This document shows positions 35,434-44,696 of a stretch of DNA of 64,000 nucleotides, piece by piece. The notes beneath the pieces were generated by a model that was given only the letters and a program-made list of their open reading frames with translations, was not told where the DNA came from and did not search any database. Location: positions 2,811,001 through 2,875,000 of the forward strand of contig NZ_JAGGML010000001.1 of assembly GCF_017875275.1 (NCBI RefSeq). Direction: 5' to 3'. Both the position numbers and the translations under genes were made by a program. The stretch comes from Xanthobacter flavus. Its GTDB lineage: Bacteria; Pseudomonadota; Alphaproteobacteria; Rhizobiales; Xanthobacteraceae. Position 1 is the first letter of the stretch, and every line of letters begins with the position of its first letter.

Positions 35434-37644
35434 TCAGTCGAACGTGTCCATGCGGACCCGCCCCGCGCCGATCCACTGCTCGATCTCCACCCGCGCCGCC
35501 TCCGGCTTCAGTCCGCCCTCCGTCACCAGCACGTCCGCAAGCGCCGCCAGCACCGCCTCCGACATGGCCCTGCGGCCGCAGATGTAGACCATGGCCTGCT
35601 TCTCCACGAGCCAGTCGAACGCGGTCGCGGCCTGCTCCCTGAGCCGGTCCTGCACCCGCGCGCCGTCATCGGGATCGCGCGAGAATGCAGTGTCCATGCG
35701 GGTTAGCGTGCCGTCGGCCAGGGCCGTCTCGAAGGCATCCCGCCACAGGAAATCGCCGTCACGATGGCGGTTGCCGAAGATCAGCCACGCCGGTCCCGCC
35801 CGCCCTGAGGCCCGCCGCTCCGCGATGAAGCCCGGGAACGGGGCGATGCCCGAGCCGGCGGCGATCATCACGATGGCGCGTGCGGGATCGTCCGGCGGGT
35901 TGAATGCGGGATGCGGATCGATCTGGGCTTCCACCGTAACCCCTTGTTTTGCCTCACGTAACAGGAATCCGGAGACGCGCCCGTAGTGCCGCGCACCATC
36001 CTCGGTCCAGTCGTGCAGGCGCACGGTCAGGGCGATGCGGCGCGGGTCGATCCGGCTGGAGCTGCCCACCGAATAGGAGCGCGGCCGCTCCCCCGCACCC
36101 GCCGCGATCCGCACCAGATCCCCGGGGCGGAAGGCGAGATCCTGCGCCCCTTCCAGCCAAATCTTCCATGTTTCCTGCGTGTTGGCGGCATCCGGCGCAT
36201 CCAGGCGCTGGCGCTCCGCCACCGTGAGGGCGACCGGCGCGGAGACCGGCAGCAGGCCGGCCATGTCGCAGTTCAGGGCGAGTTCGCCGCGCACCGTATC
36301 CGCCCAGGCGAGGAAGGCGGCGGAGGGATCGCCGTCGGCCTCCCGCATATGCAGTGCCTCCACCCCGCCGGCCGCCACCAGCGCTGCCCTGAGGCGCTGG
36401 CCACCGCCGCAGAAATGGGTGTAGCTGCGATCGCCGAGGGCGAGCATCGCGAAGCGCATGCCTTTGAAATCGTTCGGCTTCAGCCTTTTCAACAGGGCGC
36501 GTGCCCCGTCCGGCACCTCCCCCTCCCCGGTGGAGGAGGCGACGACGAGCAGGAGGGGAAAGCGGGCGATATCCACCGGCTTCAACGCGCCGATGGGGGC
36601 CAGCGTCGCCTTCTCGCCGCCCGCGACCAGCCCCTCGAAGAGCGCCTTGGCGAGCCGCGCCGCCGTCCCGGTCTGGCTGGCATGCGCGACGAGGATGTCC
36701 CCGCCGCCCTTCACCGGCCGCGTCCGGTTGCGCGCCTTGCGGCGCACCCAGGACCACAGGCCGGTGACCGTAAGCCCCAGAAGTGCCAGCGAAATTCCGA
36801 AGTTCAGTGCGCCCGACCAAGCGCCGCCCCACGTACCCTCATGGATCTGCTTCACAAGGCTCGGGCCGCCGACGAGGGGCGTGACGCTCTGATCCGTCAC
36901 CACGAAACCGCCCCCATTCCGGCCGGCGGCATCCGGCGCGAGCTGCAGCATCACCGTGCCGCCGCGAAACCTGCGGGCTCCGGCGAGGCGGCTGATGTCG
37001 AGGTCGCGCCCGGCGATGTCGAGGGCCTGGCTGATGGTCACGGGTCGCTTGGTCCGCGGCAGCTCGGGCCGCGATCCGGTGCCGATGTGGAGGGAGAGCA
37101 TTACCGCCGTCACCGGCGACGTGAGCGTGAGCGGCAGCAGGAGCCAGCCCACGGCGGTGTGCCAGCCCATCAGGCTGTTGCGGAAGCGCAGCCAGGCCAG
37201 AAACGGCCCGGCGATCATGATCCCGAGCATGAGGAAGCTCGCCACCTCCACCACGAGGCCGAGGCCGAGCAGCAGTGTCTTGTGCAGTCCCTCCGCGGTG
37301 CGGAAGATATCGATGCCGCCAGCAGGCGCGGGCGTGTGGTCGCCGGTGGCCATGTCCCACCGGCCGGCGACGGCAGGATCCTGCCCCATCACCCGCAGCG
37401 CGCGGCCGCCCTCAACCACACTGATAGCGCCGGGCTGTCCCGCCTTCTCGACGGCGCCGAGGAGCCGGCCGAGGGCCGCGACGTCCACGGAGGCGCCGGG
37501 GCGCGGTCCCTGCGCGTCATTGAGGATGGGGCGGAACGACAGCACCGCCCCCGTGAGGATGATGACGAGGAAGACCGGCGTGAGGATCAGCGCGATCCAG
37601 CGGTGGAGGAAGATCAGCGTGCGGCGCACGGTGGCAAAGGACAT
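35434..37644 (-). CDS. PepSY-membrane / flavodoxin / NADPH-flavin reductase fusion
   Basis: 736 residues in three parts. Residues 1-~310 are a PepSY-associated TM region with four helices (LHRWIALILTPVFLVIILTGAVLSF; LLGLGLVVEVASFLMLGIMIAGPFLAWL; GWLLLPLTLTSPVTAVMLSLHIG; LNFGISLALLGLTVTGLWSWVRR). Residues ~315-460 are a flavodoxin (ILVAHASQTGTAARLAKALFEGL; SSTGEGEVPDGA). The rest is a CysJ-like FAD/NADPH domain (RPRSYSVGSSS; IMIAAGSGIAPFPGFI; YICGRRAMSEAV). Such fusions move electrons from NADPH across the inner membrane and are usually found near siderophore receptors, probably reducing ferric siderophores. It is the first gene upstream of the nodT-macAB set, 107 bp away. Confidence 0.9.
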   Translation of the reverse strand: MSFATVRRTLIFLHRWIALILTPVFLVIILTGAVLSFRPILNDAQGPRPGASVDVAALGRLLGAVEKAGQPGAISVVEGGRALRVMGQDPAVAGRWDMATGDHTPAPAGGIDIFRTAEGLHKTLLLGLGLVVEVASFLMLGIMIAGPFLAWLRFRNSLMGWHTAVGWLLLPLTLTSPVTAVMLSLHIGTGSRPELPRTKRPVTISQALDIAGRDLDISRLAGARRFRGGTVMLQLAPDAAGRNGGGFVVTDQSVTPLVGGPSLVKQIHEGTWGGAWSGALNFGISLALLGLTVTGLWSWVRRKARNRTRPVKGGGDILVAHASQTGTAARLAKALFEGLVAGGEKATLAPIGALKPVDIARFPLLLVVASSTGEGEVPDGARALLKRLKPNDFKGMRFAMLALGDRSYTHFCGGGQRLRAALVAAGGVEALHMREADGDPSAAFLAWADTVRGELALNCDMAGLLPVSAPVALTVAERQRLDAPDAANTQETWKIWLEGAQDLAFRPGDLVRIAAGAGERPRSYSVGSSSRIDPRRIALTVRLHDWTEDGARHYGRVSGFLLREAKQGVTVEAQIDPHPAFNPPDDPARAIVMIAAGSGIAPFPGFIAERRASGRAGPAWLIFGNRHRDGDFLWRDAFETALADGTLTRMDTAFSRDPDDGARVQDRLREQAATAFDWLVEKQAMVYICGRRAMSEAVLAALADVLVTEGGLKPEAARVEIEQWIGAGRVRMDTFD

Positions 37645-37794
37645 CTTCGCTGCTCCAGACGGAACCTAAGCGTGCTGGCTGGACGCGCGGGGCGGTCTGG
37701 CTAGGCTTCGTTGCGGATGTTGTGCCTTATCCGCGTCTGGAAAATTTGTCCCGCGGCGGTCGCTTCGTAAATGTTCGTCCCATGCGGGGCGGCT

Positions 37795-37810
37795 GATACA
37801 GTTGGATACA
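37795..37810. promoter_or_regulatory. Direct repeat GATACA-GTTG-GATACA
   Basis: Two GATACA words in a 10-bp period lie in the 270-bp divergent region between the flavoprotein gene and the response regulator. OmpR-family regulators bind such tandem hexamers (for example the RstA box GTTACA-N4-GTTACA), so this is a candidate site for the adjacent regulator. Confidence 0.5.
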
Positions 37811-37914
37811 AATTCGCGGTGGCGGCGCGCCGGCCTGTCGGCTCAAGTCGCCGGCGGGCAGCGCGGCCGGCATCCGCATCCCGCTCCCAAGAGAGACCAG
37901 AAACCCCACGGCAA

Positions 37915-38634
37915 ATGGAACGCACGCCGCACATCCTCGTCGTCGACGACCATCGCGAGATCCGCGAGCTCCTCGCCAAGTACCTGACACGCAACGGGCT
38001 CCGGGTGAGCGTCGCGTCCGGCGGCGTGGACATGCGCCAGCAGATGCGCACCGGCACGTTCGACCTTGTGGTGCTGGACATCATGATGCCGGGGGAGGAC
38101 GGCCTCACCCTGTGCCGCCAGCTTCGGCAGGGGAGTGATATTCCGGTCGTCCTGCTCACCGCCGTGGCCGAAGAGACCGACCGCATCGTCGGGCTGGAAC
38201 TGGGCGCGGACGATTACGTCACCAAGCCGTTCAACCCGCGCGAGCTGCTCGCCCGCATCCGCGCCATCCTGCGCCGCGCGCAGGGACCGGCCCGGGCACA
38301 GCAGGGCGAGCCCACGCTCTATCGCTTCGACCGCTGGCAGCTCGACCCCGGCCGGCGCGTGCTGCTGGACGAGACCGGCAGCGAGGCGCGCCTCGGCAGC
38401 GCCGAGTTCCGGCTGCTGCTCGCCTTCGTGACCCGGCCGTCCGTGGTGCTCTCGCGCGACCAACTGCTCGACATCACCGCCGGCCGGCCGGCCCAGGTAT
38501 TCGACCGCAGCATCGACAACCTCGTGAGCCGGCTGCGCCGCCGGATCGAGCGTGATCCGCAGAACCCCGCCCTCATCAAGACGGTGTGGGGCGACGGTTA
38601 TGTCTTCGCCGCGCCGGTGGAGGTGGAGGCGTGA
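37915..38634 (+). CDS. OmpR-family response regulator
   Basis: 239 residues. Receiver domain with acidic pocket (ILVVDDHRE), phosphorylated Asp in LVVLDIMMPGEDG, Thr in VVLLTAVAEE and Lys in DDYVTKPFNPRELLARIRAILRR. Then a winged-helix C-terminus (LGSAEFRLLLAFVTRPSVVLSRDQLLDITAGR...DRSIDNLVSRLRRRIERDPQNPALIKTVWGDGYVF). The start is set by the MERTPHILVVDD pattern; the ribosome site is weak. Its stop overlaps the kinase start. Divergent from the PepSY flavoprotein gene, a possible target. Confidence 0.9.
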   Translation: MERTPHILVVDDHREIRELLAKYLTRNGLRVSVASGGVDMRQQMRTGTFDLVVLDIMMPGEDGLTLCRQLRQGSDIPVVLLTAVAEETDRIVGLELGADDYVTKPFNPRELLARIRAILRRAQGPARAQQGEPTLYRFDRWQLDPGRRVLLDETGSEARLGSAEFRLLLAFVTRPSVVLSRDQLLDITAGRPAQVFDRSIDNLVSRLRRRIERDPQNPALIKTVWGDGYVFAAPVEVEA

Positions 38635-40091
38635 GCGCACGGAACCGGCTGCTGCGCTTCATCTGGCCGGGCAGTCTCGCGGGGCGGCTGGTGCTGCTGC
38701 TGGTGGCGACGCTGGCGCTGGCGCAGGGGCTTCTCGTGCTGGTGCTGCAAAGCGAGCACGACGCCGTGGTCGCCGGCATCGTGCGCGGACAGGCCCTCAG
38801 CCAGACGGTGACGCTCACCCGCCTCATCGAATCCATGCCCGAGGAGCAGGCCGACCGGCTCGCCGGCGCCTTCACGACGCGGGGCACCTGCGCCTGGGTT
38901 TCCGACGATCCGCCCGATCCGCACGAAATGACGCTGACGGAAGAGGGCCTCGCCCGCCTGCTGGGGCGCCGCCTGCATGGCGTCGGCAAGGGACCGCCGG
39001 CCGTGCGCATCCGCACCGATGGCCTCTGGGATCGCCGCTGCCCCGAGCGCAGCAGCGAGGATTTCCCCTGGCTGCGCCGCGGCACGGGTGGGCCTGTCCA
39101 GCCGCTGCGGCCGGGACTGGGCGTGGTGGCGCTCAGCGTGCCGCTCTCCGGTCAGCGCTGGTTGCACATGGATGCGGTGGTCGGCCTGCCAGGGATCTGG
39201 AGCCGGCCCATCGTGCTCTCCTTCCTGATCTCGGCGCTGGCCGTCTCGCTGGTGACGGTGGCCTGCGTGCGGTTGCAGACCCGCTCCCTGCGCTCGTTGG
39301 CCGATGCCTCCGAGCGCTTCGGCCGGGGCGAGACCGTTCCGCCTCTCGATGTGCACGGGCCGACCGAGGTGGCTGCGGCGACCCGCGCCTTCAACACCAT
39401 GCAGCAGCGCCTGAGCCAGTTCATGCGCGACCGGATGCGCCTGCTTGCCTCGATCAGCCACGATTTGCGCACGCCGCTCACGACGCTGCGCCTCAAGGCC
39501 GAGTTCGTGGACGACGCGGAGGTGCGCAACGACATCATCGCCACCATCGACGAACTGGTCGCCATCTGCGAGGCGACGCTCGCCTTCACCCGTGCGGAGG
39601 CGACGAGCGAGGAAACCCGCACGGTGGACATCGCGGAGCTGTGCGCCGAAGTGGTGGACGAATTTGCCGGCGTCGGCGCCGATGCCGAGATGGCGGAGCA
39701 TGCCGCCGGCGTGCTTTCGGCGCCCATCCTCCTGCCGTGCCGCCCGGTCGCGCTGCGGCGGGCGCTCCGCAACCTCGTGGACAATGCGGTGCGCTATGGC
39801 GGAAAAGCTGTGGTGTCCGTTCAGGCGCCGGTCGCCGGCACGGTCGCGATCCGGGTCGAGGACGATGGGCCCGGCCTTCCGGAAGATCGCTTCGAGGAGG
39901 CGTTCCAGCCCTTCGTGCGGCTGGAGCCCTCGCGCAGCACGGAGACCGGCGGCATTGGCCTCGGCCTCGCCATCGCCCGCAGCATCGTCAAGGCCCACGG
40001 CGGCGAGCTGACCCTCGCCAACCGCCCCGGCGGCGGCCTGTGTGCGAAGATCGTGCTGCCGACAGTCGGCTCCGGATCAGGAGCGGCCTGA
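38631..40091 (+). CDS. EnvZ-type sensor histidine kinase
   Basis: 486 residues from a GTG overlapping the regulator stop. TM1 at ~17-38 (GRLVLLLVATLALAQGLLVLVL), a ~150-residue periplasmic sensor part, TM2 (PIVLSFLISALAVSLVTVACV), HAMP (RSLADASERFGRGETVPPLDVHGPTEVAAATRAFNTM), His box SHDLRTPLTTL, N box RNLVDNAVRYGG, and G boxes DDGPGLPED and GIGLGLAIARSI. The signal is unknown. Neighbouring iron and efflux genes suggest envelope stress or metal. Its 3' end overlaps the convergent gene by 15 bp. Confidence 0.9.
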   Translation: MSARNRLLRFIWPGSLAGRLVLLLVATLALAQGLLVLVLQSEHDAVVAGIVRGQALSQTVTLTRLIESMPEEQADRLAGAFTTRGTCAWVSDDPPDPHEMTLTEEGLARLLGRRLHGVGKGPPAVRIRTDGLWDRRCPERSSEDFPWLRRGTGGPVQPLRPGLGVVALSVPLSGQRWLHMDAVVGLPGIWSRPIVLSFLISALAVSLVTVACVRLQTRSLRSLADASERFGRGETVPPLDVHGPTEVAAATRAFNTMQQRLSQFMRDRMRLLASISHDLRTPLTTLRLKAEFVDDAEVRNDIIATIDELVAICEATLAFTRAEATSEETRTVDIAELCAEVVDEFAGVGADAEMAEHAAGVLSAPILLPCRPVALRRALRNLVDNAVRYGGKAVVSVQAPVAGTVAIRVEDDGPGLPEDRFEEAFQPFVRLEPSRSTETGGIGLGLAIARSIVKAHGGELTLANRPGGGLCAKIVLPTVGSGSGAA

Positions 40092-40826
40092 GGCCGGGAG
40101 CTGCACAGCTTCAAGCGAGAGGGTGACAAGCAGGCCTGTGTGGTCGGAAAGGCGCCGCCCGTCATCGGTCTGGTTGGGCAGAACAGTGACCGAGATCGGT
40201 GCGAGGTCGCGGCCGTGCGCCACGTGGTCGATGGCGGCGGTGGGAAAACCGGCAATCGCGCCTGCCGTGGCAATCGCGAAACGCGGTCTCATGATGGCCT
40301 CCAGCCGCTCGAACACCGCAATCGGCGCGTGGCGGCGCGGAATGGTCTGGTTGAAGTCGCCGAGCAGGATGGTGCGGGCAGGGGCGTCCGCTCGGTCGAG
40401 GATGTGGCTGAGGCCGTCGAGGTAGCGGGTGTGCTCCTGCCAGGGGCGGCTATCGCGTCGCCCGGTGCTGACATGGGCGGCGCTCCAGGGAATGCAGACG
40501 CCAATCACGTCGAGCGGTCCATACGGCGTTGCAAGGCGGCCACGCACGAAGCGCCCCTTGGGCAGGGCGGCATCGCCGAAATTGTCGATCGCCTGCCAGG
40601 GCCAGCGGCTCCAGAGGAGAACCTTTCTGCGGTCTTCCCGGATGGGGTACCCGAAGTCCGCATCCGACACGATGCGTCCCGTCTCGTCGAGCAGGTCGAG
40701 ATTGCTTTCGGTGAGGCAGATCAGGTCCGGGTCATGGGCGGCGATAATGGAGCGGATCGCCGCGCCGCGATCCGTGCGGGCGCGTTGCCACTGGACGTTC
40801 CAGAGAAGGATCCTGATCGAACTCAT
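40077..40826 (-). CDS. Endonuclease/exonuclease/phosphatase (EEP) family protein
   Basis: 249 residues. EEP fold motifs in order: RILLWNVQW, DLICLTESN (metal Glu), the middle segment with WQEHTRYLDGLSHIL, TILLGDFNQTIP (Asp/Asn), and the final RRLSDHTGLLVTL (Asp-His). All catalytic residues are present. No signal peptide, so a cytosolic phosphodiesterase or nuclease; the substrate cannot be assigned. Downstream in direction but unrelated in type to the sulfatase gene. Confidence 0.82.
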   Translation of the reverse strand: MSSIRILLWNVQWQRARTDRGAAIRSIIAAHDPDLICLTESNLDLLDETGRIVSDADFGYPIREDRRKVLLWSRWPWQAIDNFGDAALPKGRFVRGRLATPYGPLDVIGVCIPWSAAHVSTGRRDSRPWQEHTRYLDGLSHILDRADAPARTILLGDFNQTIPRRHAPIAVFERLEAIMRPRFAIATAGAIAGFPTAAIDHVAHGRDLAPISVTVLPNQTDDGRRLSDHTGLLVTLSLEAVQLPASGRS

Positions 40827-40895
40827 TGCCGCCGCCGCGGGCCGGGCATCGGCCCCGGCCGGGTGTTAGCCCGCGTCCACAGTGGCGGCAATGCC

Positions 40896-42365
40896 TCAGT
40901 CGTCCTCCATCTCCATCCGATAGAGGCCGGCGTCGGGCGTCGCGAGTGGGGCGGAGAGGGTGGCCTTGAGGGCGGTCGAGAAGAACAGGGGCGGCGCCAT
41001 GGTGCGCGCCAGGTCGACCACCTTCTCCTTCAGCTCGGCCACCTTCGCCGGGTTCTGCGTGGAGAGGTCCGTCTTCTCCTCCGGGTCGGCGTCGAGGTCG
41101 AACAGCTCCACCTTCGGCGGCAGCAGCACGTGCCAGACGAGTTTCCACTTGCCCTGGCGCACGCCGCCGGTCGTCGGCTCCACATTGTAGATCAGCTCGT
41201 CGCGACCGGGGGCGCCGGCCGTCAGGGCGGCCCAGGCGTCCTTGCCGTCGAGGGGCTTGGCCTGCTTGAGGTCCGCGCCCGCGAGCTTGGCGAAGGTGGG
41301 CAGCATGTCCACGACATGCATCACGCCATCCGCCTGCCCCGGCTTGATGCGGCCCGGCCAGTTGGCCAGCGCCACGACGCGGGTGCCGCCCTCGTAGAGC
41401 GAGCCCTTGCCGTCGCGATAGGGGGCGTTGTTGGGGGGCGGATCGCCGGCCAGCGCCCCTTCGCCCACGAACATCTTGTTGCGGGTGCCGCCATTGTCCG
41501 AATGGAAGACGATGAGCGTGTTCTCGCGCATGCCGCGGGCCTCAAGCGCCGCCACCACCTTGCCGATCTGGTCATCCATGGCGGTGACCATCGCCGCATA
41601 GGCCCGCCGGGAGGGGTCGGCGATGTGCGCGTACATGTCGAGATAGGCCTGCGGCGCCTGGTAAGGCGTGTGCGGCGCGGTGAAGGCCAGATAGAGGAAG
41701 AGCGGGGCCTTGGGGTCGTGGGCGCTCAGCTGCCGCACGGCCTCGGCACCGAACAGGTCGGTGTCGTAGCCCTCTTCCTTCACCAGCGTGTTGTCGCGAT
41801 ACCAGTCGGTGACGCCGTGCGCCTCGTGCTTGAAATGGTCGATCTCGCCCACCAGCGGACCGTAGAAGCTGTCAAAGCCGCGCTGGCGGGGCCAGTATTT
41901 GCGATCCGCATGGCCGAGGTGCCACTTGCCGACCAGGGAGGTGCGGTAGCCCACGTCCTTCAGCGCCTGCGGCAGCAGGAATTCGTCGGTGGCAAGGCCG
42001 TAGGTGCCGCCGGAGGGGATCACGCCCACCTGCAGGCCGTAGCGCATGGGATAGCGTCCGGTCATCAGCGCCGCGCGGGTCGGCGTGCACAAGGGCTGGG
42101 TGTAGAATTGCGAGAGCTTCGCGCCGCCGGCGGCGAGGCGGTCGAGGTTCGGTGTCCTGATGTCCGAGCCGTGAAAGCCCACGTCGGCGAAGCCCAGGTC
42201 GTCGGCGAGGATGTAGAGGATGTGCGGACGCGGCACGCCCTGCGCCCGCGCGCCCGGTGCGAGCAGGGACAGGCCGGCGACGGCGGCGAGGAAGCCGGCG
42301 CTGCCGGCGAGCACGTCGCGCCGGCTCGGGGCGGACGCATCGATCCTCTCATCACGCTCGGTCAC
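40896..42365 (-). CDS. Tat-exported type I sulfatase (arylsulfatase family)
   Basis: 489 residues from the GTG at 42365 with GAGAGG upstream. The twin-arginine signal SRRDVLAGSAGFLAAVAGLSLLAPGARA ends before QG. Sulfatase signature PLCTPTRAALMTGRYPMRYGLQ, where the Cys becomes formylglycine, plus the metal residues in ILADDLGFAD and FHSDNGGTRN. The N-terminal half carries the active site; the C-terminal part (KVELFDLDADPEEKTDL) is the usual sulfatase tail. It hydrolyses a sulfate ester in the periplasm. The gene for its activating enzyme ends 10 bp upstream. Confidence 0.92.
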   Translation of the reverse strand: MTERDERIDASAPSRRDVLAGSAGFLAAVAGLSLLAPGARAQGVPRPHILYILADDLGFADVGFHGSDIRTPNLDRLAAGGAKLSQFYTQPLCTPTRAALMTGRYPMRYGLQVGVIPSGGTYGLATDEFLLPQALKDVGYRTSLVGKWHLGHADRKYWPRQRGFDSFYGPLVGEIDHFKHEAHGVTDWYRDNTLVKEEGYDTDLFGAEAVRQLSAHDPKAPLFLYLAFTAPHTPYQAPQAYLDMYAHIADPSRRAYAAMVTAMDDQIGKVVAALEARGMRENTLIVFHSDNGGTRNKMFVGEGALAGDPPPNNAPYRDGKGSLYEGGTRVVALANWPGRIKPGQADGVMHVVDMLPTFAKLAGADLKQAKPLDGKDAWAALTAGAPGRDELIYNVEPTTGGVRQGKWKLVWHVLLPPKVELFDLDADPEEKTDLSTQNPAKVAELKEKVVDLARTMAPPLFFSTALKATLSAPLATPDAGLYRMEMEDD

Positions 42366-42375
42366 TTGAAACCTC

Positions 42376-43380
42376 TCAGCTGGTGAAGCGCCGCACACAG
42401 CGGAAGCCGATGTGAACGGAGCCGGTATCGAGGGATTGGGGCTGGCGCGCGGCGGGCCGATAGCGTCGGCAATAGCTGGGCGCACAGAGGTGTGAGCCGC
42501 CCTTGAGCACTTTTCGGGGCAAAGCGAGACCGGGGTTGGCCCATTCAAGGCTGTCTTCGATCGTCCCGCCACGCGGGTTGCGCGGCAGGCAGCAGGCCTT
42601 GGCCGCCGGCGCGGGATGGCGCGGGCGATACCAGTCGTCGGTCCACTCCCAGACATTGCCGATCATGTCGAGGAGGCCGAAGCCGTTGGCCGGGAAGGCG
42701 GTGACGGGCGATGTGCCGACGAAGCCGTCCTCGGCGAGGTTCTCCATCGGGAAGCGCCCCTGCCAGGTGTTGGCGCGATGGATGCCGCCCGGCGCCAGTT
42801 CGTCGCCGCCCCAGGCGAAGGCCGCGCCGTCAAGGTCGCCGCGCGCCGCGAACTCCCATTCCGCCTCCGTAGGCAGCGCCTTGCCGGCCCATGCCGCATA
42901 GGCCGCCGCGTCCGCGTGGCAGACGTGGACGACGGGGTGGTCCTCGATACCGGAAAGATCGCTGCCGTGGCCCTGCGGGTGGCGCCAGGATGCGCCGGGC
43001 ACGAACTGCCACCAGCGGGTCCAATCGTCGGGATCGCCTGCACCGGCGGGCATGCGGAAGACCAGAGAGCCGGGCACCAGCAGGGCGGGGTCGGCACCGG
43101 GATAGTCTTCGGGATGGGGCGCCTGCTCGGCCACCGTGACATAGCCGCTGGCCGCGACGAAGCGGGCGAAGGCCTCATTGGTCACGGGGGTGCGGTCCAT
43201 GAGGAAGGCGTCCACATGCACCTGATGGACCGGCGCCTCTTCGGGATAGTGATCGTCCGAGCCCATGCGGAACAGCCCGCCGGCGATCCGGATCATGTCC
43301 GGATCGCCGGCCGCGGCTGGTGCGTGCTCGACGGAGCCAGTCCCCTGATGTGCGACGGTGCAGTCGTTCTGCCCGTGCAT
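42376..43380 (-). CDS. Formylglycine-generating enzyme
   Basis: 334 residues from the ATG at 43380, preferred because GGAG lies 9 bases before it; an in-frame ATG at 43497 has none. FGE-sulfatase fold: IRIAGGLFRMGSDDHYPEEAPVHQVHVDAFLMDRTPVTNEAF, ALPTEAEWEFAARG, IGNVWEWTDDWY. The copper-binding Cys pair in GGSHLCAPSYCRRYRPAAR and the terminal GFRCVRR are all conserved. It oxidises the sulfatase Cys to formylglycine in the cytosol, before Tat export of the folded sulfatase. Immediately upstream of its client, surely co-transcribed. Confidence 0.93.
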   Translation of the reverse strand: MHGQNDCTVAHQGTGSVEHAPAAAGDPDMIRIAGGLFRMGSDDHYPEEAPVHQVHVDAFLMDRTPVTNEAFARFVAASGYVTVAEQAPHPEDYPGADPALLVPGSLVFRMPAGAGDPDDWTRWWQFVPGASWRHPQGHGSDLSGIEDHPVVHVCHADAAAYAAWAGKALPTEAEWEFAARGDLDGAAFAWGGDELAPGGIHRANTWQGRFPMENLAEDGFVGTSPVTAFPANGFGLLDMIGNVWEWTDDWYRPRHPAPAAKACCLPRNPRGGTIEDSLEWANPGLALPRKVLKGGSHLCAPSYCRRYRPAARQPQSLDTGSVHIGFRCVRRFTS

Positions 43381-43513
43381 GACCTCTCCGCCTGCGCCCG
43401 TTCCGCTCTCGGCCTGCGCCCGTTCATGTCCCCCGCATGCCACGGTCTTAGCCGGCTCTTGCTCTAGCGGCTGGGGCGGTGGGTCCTCAATTGCCATTTC
43501 GCGCCATCGCGCC

Positions 43514-44542
43514 TCACCGCTCCAGCCCTGCGGCGGACCGGAAGGCGAGCGGCGTGCGCCCCTCCCAGCGCCGGAAGGCCCGAACGAAATGCGCCGGATG
43601 GCCATAGCCCAAGGCGCGCGACACCGAGGCCACCGGCACCGACGATCCGCCCAGATGCAGCCTCGCCTGCGCGTGCCGCCAGCTGTCCAGCTGCACTTCG
43701 TAGGAGGTGCCCAGCCGGGCGAGCCGCCGCTGCAGGGTGCGTGGGGAGAGCCCGAGGCTTCGGGCCGTATCCACCAGCGAGAGGGTGCCGGACAGCGCGG
43801 CGCTGTCGAACAGGGCATCGACCATGGCGATCAGGGCATCGTCGTCGAGAGCCACGGGCGCGGGCGGCAAGCTCGCGGCGGCGCCTTGGGGGGCCGGGGC
43901 ATACAGCAGGTTCGGCTGGTCGAGCCATCGGGCATCGAACATGATCTCGATGCCCTCGCCCGCGCCGAAGCTGACGCCGGCATTGAGCCGATCCTCGTAG
44001 AGCGTCGCCGGCGCCTTCGCCCGGTGGGCGAAACGCATGTTGACCGGCGCCGCATCACCACCCGTGATGGCGCGCAGTGCTTCCAGGGTGAACGCGCCGA
44101 TGCCCTCGTTCAGCACCTGCGCATGATCGGGGTCGCTGTCCACCAGCCGATGGCGCCAGCGGGCGACGCCGTCCCGCTCCTCGATGGCGACCGAGACGCC
44201 ACCTTGCAGGTCCGGCATCTGGTGATGCAGGGCGTCAAAGCACTCACGCAGCGTTCGGCCGGCAAACAGCGCGCGGCCAGCGAGGCCGAGGCGCATGGGA
44301 TCGGCGGCGGCCGCGAGGTCGAGCCCGATGGCAGCGTCCCCGCTGCGCCGGGCGAGATGGAACAGCAGCGTCGAGACCTGGCCGCGGGCCACGACGCGAT
44401 CCCCGCCGAGGAGCTGTTCGGCTGGAGCTGCATCCGGGAGACCGGCTCGCCCCAGCAGAGGCGCCAGCGGCACCCCGTGGTCATCGGCGATGGCGGGCAG
44501 CATGTGGACGAGCGAGAGCCGGATCGGATGACGGTCCCACAT
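43514..44542 (-). CDS. AraC-family regulator (OruR/ArgR-like ligand domain)
   Basis: 342 residues from a Met typical for the subgroup. The N-terminal AraC ligand-binding domain (RLSLVHMLPAIADDHGVPLAPLLGRAGLP... RRSGDAAIGLDLAAAADPMRLGLAGRALFAGRTLRECFDAL) precedes a C-terminal double HTH (LSLVDTARSLGLSPRTLQRRLARLGTSYEVQLDSWRHAQARLHLGGSSVPVASVSRALGYGHPAHFVRAFRRWEGRTPLAFR). Same strand as and directly upstream of the FGE-sulfatase pair (133 bp gap), hence its probable activator. The start has only a weak ribosome site; upstream Mets exist. Confidence 0.85.
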   Translation of the reverse strand: MWDRHPIRLSLVHMLPAIADDHGVPLAPLLGRAGLPDAAPAEQLLGGDRVVARGQVSTLLFHLARRSGDAAIGLDLAAAADPMRLGLAGRALFAGRTLRECFDALHHQMPDLQGGVSVAIEERDGVARWRHRLVDSDPDHAQVLNEGIGAFTLEALRAITGGDAAPVNMRFAHRAKAPATLYEDRLNAGVSFGAGEGIEIMFDARWLDQPNLLYAPAPQGAAASLPPAPVALDDDALIAMVDALFDSAALSGTLSLVDTARSLGLSPRTLQRRLARLGTSYEVQLDSWRHAQARLHLGGSSVPVASVSRALGYGHPAHFVRAFRRWEGRTPLAFRSAAGLER

Positions 44543-44696
44543 CAGGTTCTCGCTCCGGTGCGGGCGCATGACGCGCGCGCAGATGGTCCGGCGGTCGAAA
44601 CGGTCTCCCGCCACCGCCGGCCCCCCGGCCCGCACGGCTATGAAGGCCATGCGGTGCCCGGCGGTCAAGGTCCTCCTGCGGCCTCCGATATCCTGA

